Shown here: positions 35,602 to 43,057 of the stretch, in pieces
How positions within the stretch are numbered: position 1 is the first letter of the stretch
Layout of the letters: each line of letters begins with the position of its first letter
The notes under the pieces: generated by a model
Seen by the model: the letters and a program-made list of their open reading frames with translations, nothing else
Databases searched by the model: none
What the model was told of the DNA's origin: nothing
Position numbers and translations under genes: made by a program
Assembly: GCF_046545555.1 (NCBI RefSeq)
Contig: NZ_JBHZTH010000001.1
Span: 1,054,001-1,118,000 of the forward strand
Direction of reading: 5' to 3'
Source: Winogradskyella sp046545555
Lineage (GTDB): Bacteria; Bacteroidota; Bacteroidia; Flavobacteriales; Flavobacteriaceae
DNA length: 64,000 nt

Positions 35602-36438
35602 ATGAGTAGACAACAAGATAGCAGAGGAAAGGGAAAAACAAATGGAAGAGGTAATGCTAATAAAACTAAAAGTTTTACTAACAGTAATGCTCTTTTTAAA
35701 AAGAAATCTAGAGCAGTAAAATCTTCTAATAAGGATGAGATTCGCTTAAATAAATATGTTGCCAATTCTGGTATGTGTTCACGACGAGAAGCTGATGAAA
35801 ATATAGCTATCGGATTAGTATCTGTAAATGGAAAAGTAATCACAGAGATGGGTTACAAGGTTAAAAGAACTGATGATGTTCGTTTTGATGGGCAACGTAT
35901 TATGCCAGAGGCTAAAGTTTATGTGCTACTAAATAAGCCAAAAGGATTTGCTACAACAACTTCAGAAGGTAAAGGAAGAACTGTAATGGATTTAGTGGCA
36001 AATGCAACTAACGCTAATATAAAACCAATTGGACGCTTAGGTAGAAACTCTTTAGGATTATTGCTGTTTACTAATGATGACCAAGTTGTTCAGAAATTTA
36101 CGAATTCTAAAAATGGTGTGGCTAGGTTATTTCAAGTGGAGCTAGATAAGAATTTAAAGTTTGAAGATTTAAAAAAGGTTCAAGAAGGGTTTAAAGTAGA
36201 CGGTAAATTAATCACAGTAGAGGAGATAAGTTATATCCAAAGGGAATCTAAGAACCAAGTCGGAATCAAAATTAAGAATACAGGGAATACTATCTTACGT
36301 ACTATTTTTGATACTCTCAATTATGATATTGTTAAGATAGATTGTGTTGCTATCGGCCATTTAACTAAAAAGGATATCCCAAGAGGACATTGGAAACATT
36401 TAACCGAGCAAGAGGTTAATACTTTAAATATGTTATAG
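35602..36438 (+). CDS. RsuA/RluB-type pseudouridine synthase homologue, probably inactive
   Basis: A 278-residue protein with a basic, low-complexity tail (1-45), an S4 RNA-binding domain (about 47-95; RLNKYVANSGMCSRREAD) and an RsuA-type catalytic domain (about 105-270; LLNKPKGFATTTSEGKGRTV). The catalytic motif, normally GRLD followed by R.T.GLLL.TND, reads GRLGRNSLGLLLFTND: Gly147 (codon GGT at 36040-36042) replaces the Asp nucleophile. The conserved active-site Tyr of the K.Y.V motif is also changed, to Phe177 (RLFQVEL). The frame is otherwise intact and uninterrupted, so this is not a decayed gene. It may have kept RNA binding only. A normal paralogue is expected elsewhere. The ATG at 35594 gives only a 3-codon frame and was not used. 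Confidence 0.85.
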   Translation: MSRQQDSRGKGKTNGRGNANKTKSFTNSNALFKKKSRAVKSSNKDEIRLNKYVANSGMCSRREADENIAIGLVSVNGKVITEMGYKVKRTDDVRFDGQRIMPEAKVYVLLNKPKGFATTTSEGKGRTVMDLVANATNANIKPIGRLGRNSLGLLLFTNDDQVVQKFTNSKNGVARLFQVELDKNLKFEDLKKVQEGFKVDGKLITVEEISYIQRESKNQVGIKIKNTGNTILRTIFDTLNYDIVKIDCVAIGHLTKKDIPRGHWKHLTEQEVNTLNML

Positions 36439-36496
36439 TTAGGAGACTTAATAATTTAGTATCAAATATTCTTTATAAGCTTACTTTTTCAATACC

Positions 36497-36551
36497 AATC
36501 AGTGGTTTAAATATCGGTTAAAACGCATATTTTTTCGATATCTTACTGATT
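36497..36551. repeat. Nested inverted repeat upstream of the second hybrid kinase
   Basis: Outer arms AATCAGT (36497-36503) and ACTGATT (36545-36551) are perfect reverse complements; inner arms ATATCG (36511-36516) and CGATAT (36536-36541) are too. Together they form a two-part stem in the 161-base gap between the pseudouridine synthase homologue and the kinase. It could terminate the first or regulate the second; no T-tract follows on the plus strand. Confidence 0.35.
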
Positions 36552-36599
36552 ATAAGCATATAATGTTTATATTGCTGTCCCAAATTATCATAACCTAAC

Positions 36600-38897
36600 A
36601 TGAAATTCCTGAACAAAACGCTAATTTTAGTGACTTGTCTTATCGGTCTCTATTCATACAGTCAAGAGAAAGCAATTGATATAGATATCAATCCGTCTTA
36701 TTTTAATTCAATTATAGAAAAATTGCCAAAAATTTCAAAAGACTCAACGTCTGTGGAAATAACTGCACATGTGCAAGCAATGTTAGAATGGATGACAGAA
36801 GAGCATTACAAATCTAGTTTTGTGCCAATTTTAATTTATGCAGATAAAGGACTTTCGTTAGCTAAAAAAAGTGAAAATCAAAACCATATACATGATATTA
36901 GATCTGTTATAGGTAACACCTTAATAAGAATTAAGGATACAGTAAGTGCTAAAAAGTTATTCCTAAAATCATTAGCAGAAGCAGAAAAGAATAAGGATAG
37001 CTCACTCTTACTAAGGTCTAAAGGAAACCTTGCAAATATTTATTATTATACAAAAGGTTATAAGGGTAGAACTATAAAGGCCTATCTCGAAAATATTGAA
37101 ATAGCTTTAAAATTAAAGGATACCACTAGATTATTTATTTTACATCATAATTTGTGTAGAGCTTTTAATGAAACTCAGAAGCCAGAAAGAAGTGCTTACC
37201 ATATAGAAAAAACAGAACACTATTTAAATCTTCTTGGCAATCCACCACATTACCAAGCAAGTCATTTTCATAATATAGGCAGGATGCATCTCTTACTTAA
37301 TCAACCAAATGAGGCTATAGAAAATTTTCAAAAAACAATAAACCTTTGTAAAAACACTGAATTTACGGATGCTTTACTCGAAGGTTATATTGGCTTTAAG
37401 GAAGCCTTAGCTATGAAAAAAGATTATAAAGGTGTTTACGAAGTGGCCAATATATTAGAGACTTATGAAGAAGAAAAGGATAAAACTGAAGCCAAAAGTA
37501 TTATAGAATCTGTAAGTGCAAAACTAAATGTAGAGCGTTTTAAAGATCAGATAAAATCTGAAGAGTTAGAGAAAAAATTATTAGTACAAGAAGCAGAACG
37601 GAAAAATATTCTTTTGATTTTAGTTGTTGGAATCGGTTTGTTTCTCGGTGTGATTTTATGTGTAACCTATTACGCTAATAAAAGACGTAAAGTACTTGTC
37701 AATGATTTACAAGCAAAGAATAAGCAGTATTTATTAGCAAAACAAGAAAGTGACGAATTAACAAAGGCAAAGGCTAAGTTTTTTGCAACAGTTAGCCACG
37801 AGCTGAGAACACCATTATATGGTGTTATAGGTCTAAGTTCTATTTTGTTAGAGACTAACGAATTAAAAAAGCACGAAACCGATTTAAAATCATTAAAATT
37901 TTCTGCTAATTATTTATTAGCACTAATTAACGATTTATTACATATTAATAAGATTGAAAATAATAGCTTTTCAGATGAAGAGACTACCTTTAATATAATA
38001 GAACTCATAAATACAATAGTCTCTTCTTTTGAATATATTAGATTACAACATCAAAATAAGATTAAAATAAACGTCGATAAAAAAGTACCAAATTTACTTA
38101 AAGGAAATTCTGTGAGACTTTCTCAAATTTTAATGAATCTAATTGGGAACGCATGTAAGTTTACGGAAAAAGGAGTCATAGAATTAAATATTCTTACTTT
38201 AGAAAATTTAGATAATAAGGTAAAACTTCAGTTTTTAGTTAAGGATACAGGGCCAGGAATTGAGCAAAATAAAATAAGCCAAATATTTAATGAATTTACA
38301 CAAATTGATTCATCTTCATCTAACTATCAAGGAACAGGTTTAGGCTTGCCAATTGTAAAGAAATTAGTAGAGCAAGCAAATGGAACAATATCCGTAGATA
38401 GTGAGCTTGGAAAAGGTACTATGTTTAAATTTACCTTAGAAATCTCTATAGCATCAGAATCAGAACAACTTACAAAAACACCTATTCTAGATTTTAAGCA
38501 ATTAGCAGAAAAACGTATCTTAATTGTTGAAGATAACCGCATAAATCAAACAGTTACTAAACGCATATTAGAAAATTCTGATGTGATTTGCGATATCGCA
38601 CAAAATGGGGAAGAGGCAATAACCTTAGTTAAAAATAAGGAGTTTGATTTAATTTTAATGGATATTAATATGCCAGTTAAAAATGGAATTGATGCTACTA
38701 AAGAAATTAGAACTTTTAACAAATTTATACCAATAATTGCCTTAACTGCTGTAGAAATAGAAGAACAGAAATATCAAATTTTTGACTGTGGTATGAATGA
38801 TGTTATTTTAAAACCCTATGATATAGATCAATTTAAAAAGACCATTATCGCTAATATATCTCCAAAAGAAATAGATGGCCTAAAAAAAATGGCTTAG
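36600..38897 (+). CDS. Hybrid sensor histidine kinase with periplasmic TPR region
   Basis: A 765-residue hybrid kinase laid out like the one at 28671-30956. Signal peptide (about 1-21), helical TPR region (about 100-310; HFHNIGRMHLLLNQPNEAI is a TPR), membrane segment (337-357), H-box SHELRTPLYG with His400, N-box IGNACKFTEKG, G1 DTGPGI (549-554), G2 GTGLGL (578-583), and a receiver domain with IVEDN, phospho-acceptor Asp688 (LMDINMPVKNG) and ILKPY. No output domain is present. The two kinases share the receiver ending (ITKPY/LKPY then D-F-K) and are probably old paralogues. It is preceded by a 161-base gap and so is likely transcribed alone. Confidence 0.93.
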   Translation: MKFLNKTLILVTCLIGLYSYSQEKAIDIDINPSYFNSIIEKLPKISKDSTSVEITAHVQAMLEWMTEEHYKSSFVPILIYADKGLSLAKKSENQNHIHDIRSVIGNTLIRIKDTVSAKKLFLKSLAEAEKNKDSSLLLRSKGNLANIYYYTKGYKGRTIKAYLENIEIALKLKDTTRLFILHHNLCRAFNETQKPERSAYHIEKTEHYLNLLGNPPHYQASHFHNIGRMHLLLNQPNEAIENFQKTINLCKNTEFTDALLEGYIGFKEALAMKKDYKGVYEVANILETYEEEKDKTEAKSIIESVSAKLNVERFKDQIKSEELEKKLLVQEAERKNILLILVVGIGLFLGVILCVTYYANKRRKVLVNDLQAKNKQYLLAKQESDELTKAKAKFFATVSHELRTPLYGVIGLSSILLETNELKKHETDLKSLKFSANYLLALINDLLHINKIENNSFSDEETTFNIIELINTIVSSFEYIRLQHQNKIKINVDKKVPNLLKGNSVRLSQILMNLIGNACKFTEKGVIELNILTLENLDNKVKLQFLVKDTGPGIEQNKISQIFNEFTQIDSSSSNYQGTGLGLPIVKKLVEQANGTISVDSELGKGTMFKFTLEISIASESEQLTKTPILDFKQLAEKRILIVEDNRINQTVTKRILENSDVICDIAQNGEEAITLVKNKEFDLILMDINMPVKNGIDATKEIRTFNKFIPIIALTAVEIEEQKYQIFDCGMNDVILKPYDIDQFKKTIIANISPKEIDGLKKMA

Positions 38898-38907
38898 CTA
38901 ATTGTTG

Positions 38908-39918
38908 TCATTCGACTTTAACGGTATAGGTAGAAATGAGGTCTTCATCAATATACAAATGAACATCATAGAAGCCCTTTTTATTAAACTGATGCTCTAA
39001 AGACATTAGTTTTCCCTTTATTGCTGTATGAGTTGGTTCTGTCTTCCATTGCTTATATCCGCTATCTATATAAAATTTAATATCATTTTTAGAAATTGGT
39101 TGATGAAGCTCATACCTAAAAATAACCTTTTCAGTTTCTTTTATAATATGATGCATCTTTACAGGAAGGTAGTGTGTAGCTAAATTTTTATACGCTTTAC
39201 CATATATTATAGGCGAGGCTAGAAAGTTTTCAAAAGTTGGAATACGATCATCCATTAGCCACCATTTATCTTCTATAGGAAAGTGGTTAATTGCAAATAA
39301 TGCTGGGTTTGCTAAAAAAAAGCCATCATTGTAGTTAAAAGTGAAGATATTACTTTCTGGATCAGGAATACCACTTGCCCAAGTTGGATCGCATAAATAC
39401 CATTTATTATTTAATTTTATGGCATTCCATGAGTGATTTGGCAATTCTAAATTTTCAATATCTGTGGTGCTTACTCTGCCATAACCTTGAACAATTTCAC
39501 ATTCTAAATTGGCAAAACGGGCTAATTCTTTAACTAAATAGGCATAACCAGTACAAATTGTTCGTTGGTCTTTTAAAAGTTTTCTAAATAGTTTTTTTCT
39601 AAAGATAGCATTCCAATTCGTAAATTTAAGAGAGTCATTTTTAAAACGATCGCGTTTGCGTTTGTTCTGAAAGTATAAGTTATAGTCATTTGCAATATTC
39701 TCGCAAACCCACTTATATATAGACCTAAATTGTTCTACTTCAGAATCTAATTCGGCAGTAAGTTTATAAGACAGATTAGGGAGGTTAGAAAGGTTTTCAC
39801 CTTTTAGTGAAGCGGCAATTTTATCTGCTTTATTAAAATTAATATGAGCAAAATCATCTCTTTGAGCATGAGTATCATATAGACATAAAATAAGGAGTAT
39901 GAAAAAGAATAATCTCAA
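38908..39918 (-). CDS. Secreted transglutaminase-like protein
   Basis: A 336-residue protein with a signal peptide (about 1-18). Residues about 60-185 form a transglutaminase-like core: Cys122 in RTICTGYAYLVKELA, His162 in LPNHSWNAIKL and Asp177 in WYLCDPTWASG make the Cys-His-Asp triad. FRSIYKWVCENIANDY precedes it, as usual in this family. The C-terminal third (about 230-336) is a beta-rich region ending in YIDEDLISTYTVKVE. Such bacterial proteins act as cysteine peptidases or amidases or are structural; the substrate is unknown. It lies 10 bases from the convergent kinase gene. Confidence 0.85.
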   Translation of the reverse strand: MRLFFFILLILCLYDTHAQRDDFAHINFNKADKIAASLKGENLSNLPNLSYKLTAELDSEVEQFRSIYKWVCENIANDYNLYFQNKRKRDRFKNDSLKFTNWNAIFRKKLFRKLLKDQRTICTGYAYLVKELARFANLECEIVQGYGRVSTTDIENLELPNHSWNAIKLNNKWYLCDPTWASGIPDPESNIFTFNYNDGFFLANPALFAINHFPIEDKWWLMDDRIPTFENFLASPIIYGKAYKNLATHYLPVKMHHIIKETEKVIFRYELHQPISKNDIKFYIDSGYKQWKTEPTHTAIKGKLMSLEHQFNKKGFYDVHLYIDEDLISTYTVKVE

Positions 39919-39967
39919 TATTTAAGTAAAGTTTAGTAAATATAAGTTAGAATGATTTTGATACTAC

Positions 39968-40009
39968 AAAGCACAATCGAATGAATGTATTAATCTTCAA
40001 TTGTGCTTT
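39968..40009 (-). terminator. Stem-loop after the small regulatory-domain gene
   Basis: AAAGCACAAT (39968-39977) and ATTGTGCTTT (40000-40009) are a perfect 10-base inverted repeat with a 22-base loop, 25 bases beyond the stop of the minus-strand gene at 40035-40448. It separates that gene from the transglutaminase gene. The T-run after it on the minus strand is short, so efficiency is uncertain. Confidence 0.6.
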
Positions 40010-40034
40010 TAAAGTTTTAAATCTGATGTAAAGC

Positions 40035-40448
40035 CTAATTTTTTTTACGTTTAGATTTATATGGTTTTGCTGTGTCTAAGGCGCCAATCATTTCAATCAT
40101 ATCCGTAGTTAATTCTAATTTTATGAATGTTGTATTTGCTGCAATTTTCATTTTTTGGGTTTCATAACCTAAATAACTAAAAATTAAAGTATTTCCAGTT
40201 TTAAGCTTTTTGGGAAATGTAAATTTACCATCCTCGTTAGTAACAGCTCCAATTCTAGTACCTTCTAAAGTAATATTTACACCAGGCAGAGGTCCATCTT
40301 CGTTAACAATCAGACCTGTAACTGTCCGTTCGTTATTAGAAGAATCTGCTTGTGCGCCAACAGTATTAAAAGTCATAAATACCATTATCACTAAACTCAT
40401 TAAGCTTAGTGCGCTAATTTTTTTTGGTAATGCTAATTTTAGTTTCAT
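40035..40448 (-). CDS. Small secreted CarboxypepD_reg-like domain protein
   Basis: A 137-residue protein: signal peptide (about 1-34), then a single carboxypeptidase-regulatory-like beta-sandwich (about 42-118) with VTGLIVNEDGPLPGVNITLE, TNEDGKFTFP and IFSYLGYETQ, the same module that precedes TonB-dependent receptors in Bacteroidota. No plug or barrel follows, so this is a stand-alone module ending in a basic tail (KPYKSKRKKN). It may be a secreted or surface protein, or a remnant of a larger receptor; the intact frame and own terminator favour a real small gene. Confidence 0.75.
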   Translation of the reverse strand: MKLKLALPKKISALSLMSLVIMVFMTFNTVGAQADSSNNERTVTGLIVNEDGPLPGVNITLEGTRIGAVTNEDGKFTFPKKLKTGNTLIFSYLGYETQKMKIAANTTFIKLELTTDMIEMIGALDTAKPYKSKRKKN

Positions 40449-40693
40449 AATATCTCTGTTTTGTTTAGTCTAAATTAATCATGTCATATAAAGATATAAA
40501 ATATGATTGAGTTATCTCAATGTTTCGATGAGTAAAGTACTGGGTTTAATGAGTAAAGAGGTTTAGATAATTTAAGAATGCGTATTAATTCATTGAAGTA
40601 ATACTAAAAATAAAATATGCTTGAGATGTGATTTGTGTAAAGGAATAAGTATTATATTTAAAAAAAAATAAGCTCCAAAAAACAGTAAATTAA

Positions 40694-41017
40694 ATGAAGC
40701 CAAAAGATGCACATCTAAAAAGAATAATTGTTGATTTTAAAAAATTAACGCCAGAAATTTTAGCACTCTTAGTTGAAAAATATCCGGATGGTTATGATGA
40801 TGATCAGATAGTGAAATTTAAAAACCTAAAGAATGAACTTATAGAAGCAGTAGAGGTTACCACAGAGGATACTAAATATCTCGTAAAAGTGAGCTCTAAG
40901 TTGGAGCAAACGATGGAAAACTATGATGAAGAAGATTATGAGGATTTTGCTGATGATGACCCAGATGCAGTAAGAGATCCTGAGTTAGAGCCTGGAGCGG
41001 AAGATGAAGATTTTTAA
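40694..41017 (+). CDS. Small acidic-tailed conserved hypothetical protein
   Basis: A 107-residue cytoplasmic protein without signal peptide. The first two thirds (HLKRIIVDFKKLTPEILALL, then YPDGYDDDQIVKFKN) look like a compact alpha/beta fold. The last third is extremely acidic: residues about 75-107 are mostly Asp and Glu (YDEEDYEDFADDDPDA and so on). I recall near-identical small proteins in many Flavobacteriaceae, but no function. The acidic tail might mimic nucleic acid or bind basic partners; that is speculation. A strong terminator follows. A 245-base gap precedes it, with nothing recognised in it. Confidence 0.75.
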   Translation: MKPKDAHLKRIIVDFKKLTPEILALLVEKYPDGYDDDQIVKFKNLKNELIEAVEVTTEDTKYLVKVSSKLEQTMENYDEEDYEDFADDDPDAVRDPELEPGAEDEDF

Positions 41018-41044
41018 TACTGAATTTATTATAATAAGATTTGA

Positions 41045-41074
41045 AAAAGACTACTATAAAAATGGTAGTCTTTT
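41045..41074. terminator. Bidirectional rho-independent terminator
   Basis: AAAAGACTAC (41045-41054) pairs perfectly with GTAGTCTTTT (41065-41074) around a 10-base loop, with the T-tract continuing to 41078 on the plus strand and an A-tract on the other side. It serves the small acidic-protein gene and, on the minus strand, the glycosyltransferase gene. The last codons and stop (41054-41056) of the latter lie within the hairpin. Confidence 0.85.
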
Positions 41075-42427
41075 TTTTAGTATAACTTCCCAAATAAAAG
41101 CCGAAAAGACTAAAAAATATTCTAGACCTATAATCCATAAATTTTCTGATTTGTCTGAAGTTCCTATTCCGCTATAAGACAAATAACTTAGAATAATCAC
41201 TAAGCTCCAAATTAGAGGAAACCTGTAGTTTGTAAAGACGCAAAGTGCTACTAATGTGCCAACGTACCATGGGTGAACAGTAGTACTTAAAAATAAATAA
41301 CAAGTAAAAGCTAATAATATTGAAGTAACTAATTTAGGGATAGTGATATTCTTTTTAAATAACGAAAAACCTAATATGATGAGTACTGAAATAATGGGTA
41401 AGAATCTAGTGATAATTGCTATTTCATTATAGCCAGTAATACTGTATCCAATACCGCGAGCTATATAATAAATACTAGCATTAAATTCAAAGTTACCAAA
41501 CCAAAGTCCAACAGTTTTAGAATAGTTATTTATAAATTCCATTGAGAAGAATGGAAGGAAAAAAACTAAAACAGTAAAGATTGTAATTGCGTAAAACAAT
41601 ATAAGTTTTTTGATACTGGCAACAAGCTCCTGTTTCTTTGTAAACCACCAAAAAAACAAAGGCAAAAACATTAACGGAATTAATTTTACAGATATAGAAC
41701 AGGAGAAAATAACCGCAGCCCATTGCCAGTTTTTAGAGTAAAGCAAATAGAGGCTCCAAACTAAGAAGAAAATCATAACTCCTTCATAGTGAAGATTTCC
41801 TGTAAATTCTATAATAATAAAAGGGTTTAGTATATACCAAAAGATTCTATTTGAAGGTAATTTTAATCGCTCTAAAAGTTTTTTACCAAAATATAATGTG
41901 CCCAAATCAGCTGCAATAATTAATAATCTCATACCAATTACAGAACTTAAGATACTTTTGCCTGGGAAAAGATTTCCAATTACAAAGCAAAGTTGGTTAA
42001 TTGGTGGGTAATTTGTAAAATGAGAAGAGCTTAAAGAACCCATGCCCTTATATAATTCTTGCGCATGAGCTACAGGAAATTCATTATTATTAATAAATGA
42101 ATCTGGTGTAAATAGATAAGGGTTAAAGCCTTCTAAAATCATACGACCATCCCATATAAAGCGATAAAAATCTTGAGATAGATTAGGTATAGCGAATAAA
42201 AATAGAAGCCTAAAGAGTATAGCAGTAATAACTAATATTCTAAAGTAGAAACCTGAAGTCTTAATTATTCTAAAGGCAAAAATGAATAATGCGATATAAA
42301 GTAATACTAGTTTTAAAATATCAGTTCTAACCAGATCGTAAGCAAACCATAGATAAAAAATAGCGCTTACTAAGATAAAAAGTAAGGTTGATTTCTTGTA
42401 TTTAAAAATATTAGTGAGTCCTAGCAT
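41054..42427 (-). CDS. Polytopic membrane glycosyltransferase (mannosyltransferase-like)
   Basis: A 457-residue protein with about eleven or twelve hydrophobic helices. After the second or third helix, NLSQDFYRFIWDGRMILEG contains the acidic residues that are the usual catalytic base region of GT-C-fold transferases using lipid-linked sugars, and FTNYPPINQ and HYEGVMIFFLVW follow as in GT87/PIG-M-like proteins. It probably transfers a hexose, perhaps mannose, from a polyprenyl carrier outside the membrane. The acceptor is unknown. It is a single gene; the DPM-type synthase at 46376-47065 could supply its donor (inference). Confidence 0.75.
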   Translation of the reverse strand: MLGLTNIFKYKKSTLLFILVSAIFYLWFAYDLVRTDILKLVLLYIALFIFAFRIIKTSGFYFRILVITAILFRLLFLFAIPNLSQDFYRFIWDGRMILEGFNPYLFTPDSFINNNEFPVAHAQELYKGMGSLSSSHFTNYPPINQLCFVIGNLFPGKSILSSVIGMRLLIIAADLGTLYFGKKLLERLKLPSNRIFWYILNPFIIIEFTGNLHYEGVMIFFLVWSLYLLYSKNWQWAAVIFSCSISVKLIPLMFLPLFFWWFTKKQELVASIKKLILFYAITIFTVLVFFLPFFSMEFINNYSKTVGLWFGNFEFNASIYYIARGIGYSITGYNEIAIITRFLPIISVLIILGFSLFKKNITIPKLVTSILLAFTCYLFLSTTVHPWYVGTLVALCVFTNYRFPLIWSLVIILSYLSYSGIGTSDKSENLWIIGLEYFLVFSAFIWEVILKKRLPFL

Positions 42428-42512
42428 AAAATCAAATATAAAGTTATTTAGAGTTGATAGGTAGTCGCATAAAAAAAAGATTAATAACTTTAATGAAACG
42501 AAAGTTTAAAAT

Positions 42513-42941
42513 ATGAGCCATTCCATATATTTCAATTTTATAATCAAAAGTGATAAGTTTAGTGTTTACAGAGCGATTTCACAACCCGAACATTTAGAGA
42601 AATGGTGGCCTCTAAAATGTTCAGGTATTCCGGAATTGGGTGAAGAATATAATTTTAATTTTACAGATGAGTATAATTGGTTTGCTGAAGTAAAAAGCTG
42701 TAAGCAATGGGAACATATTCATTTTAAAATGACAAAATCTGATGCTGATTGGGATCCAACAACTTTTGGTTTTAACCTAAAAGTAAAAGATAAAGGTACC
42801 TGTCTTAATTTTTTTCATAAGGATTGGCCCGAACTTAATAACCATTTTAAGCATTCTTCATTTTGTTGGGCTATGTTACTAAAAGGCTTAAAGGATTATT
42901 TAGAAAAGGGGATTGTTATACCTTTTGAAGATAGAAGCTAA
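42513..42941 (+). CDS. SRPBCC (START-like/AHSA1) domain protein
   Basis: A 142-residue single-domain protein. IYFNFIIKSDKFSVYRAISQPEHLEKWW is the opening strand-helix of the SRPBCC fold (listed 42522-42605), WFAEVKSCKQWEHIHFKM and GTCLNFFHKDWPEL are the central strands, and HSSFCWAMLLKGLKDYLEKG the long C-terminal helix. The fold has a hydrophobic pocket that binds small lipophilic ligands or client proteins. No ligand can be predicted. It is divergent from the glycosyltransferase and probably monocistronic. Confidence 0.85.
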   Translation: MSHSIYFNFIIKSDKFSVYRAISQPEHLEKWWPLKCSGIPELGEEYNFNFTDEYNWFAEVKSCKQWEHIHFKMTKSDADWDPTTFGFNLKVKDKGTCLNFFHKDWPELNNHFKHSSFCWAMLLKGLKDYLEKGIVIPFEDRS

Positions 42942-43057
42942 GTTTACTAACTATTTAAAATTTGGAATTTTAAGATAAATCTTCTAACTTAAGTGTTTCT
43001 TTTATTACAGCCCTAACTGTATCCTAGACATTTTATACCTGCTTCTAATAAGTAAAT

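Noticed and set aside
35577..35843. Open frame of 88 codons on the minus strand opposite the pseudouridine synthase homologue
   Set aside because: It is the antisense of the basic N-terminal tail and S4 domain; composition is Phe/Leu-rich as expected for the reverse of Lys/Arg-rich codons, with no motif or own promoter.
40210..40473. Plus-strand frame antisense to the small regulatory-domain gene
   Set aside because: The minus-strand gene has a clear signal peptide and CarboxypepD_reg-like fold, so the reverse frame is a shadow.
40449..40693. RNA gene or extra small gene in the 245-base gap before the acidic-tail protein
   Set aside because: No cloverleaf, no conserved hairpin with T-tract and no frame with a start of useful length was found.
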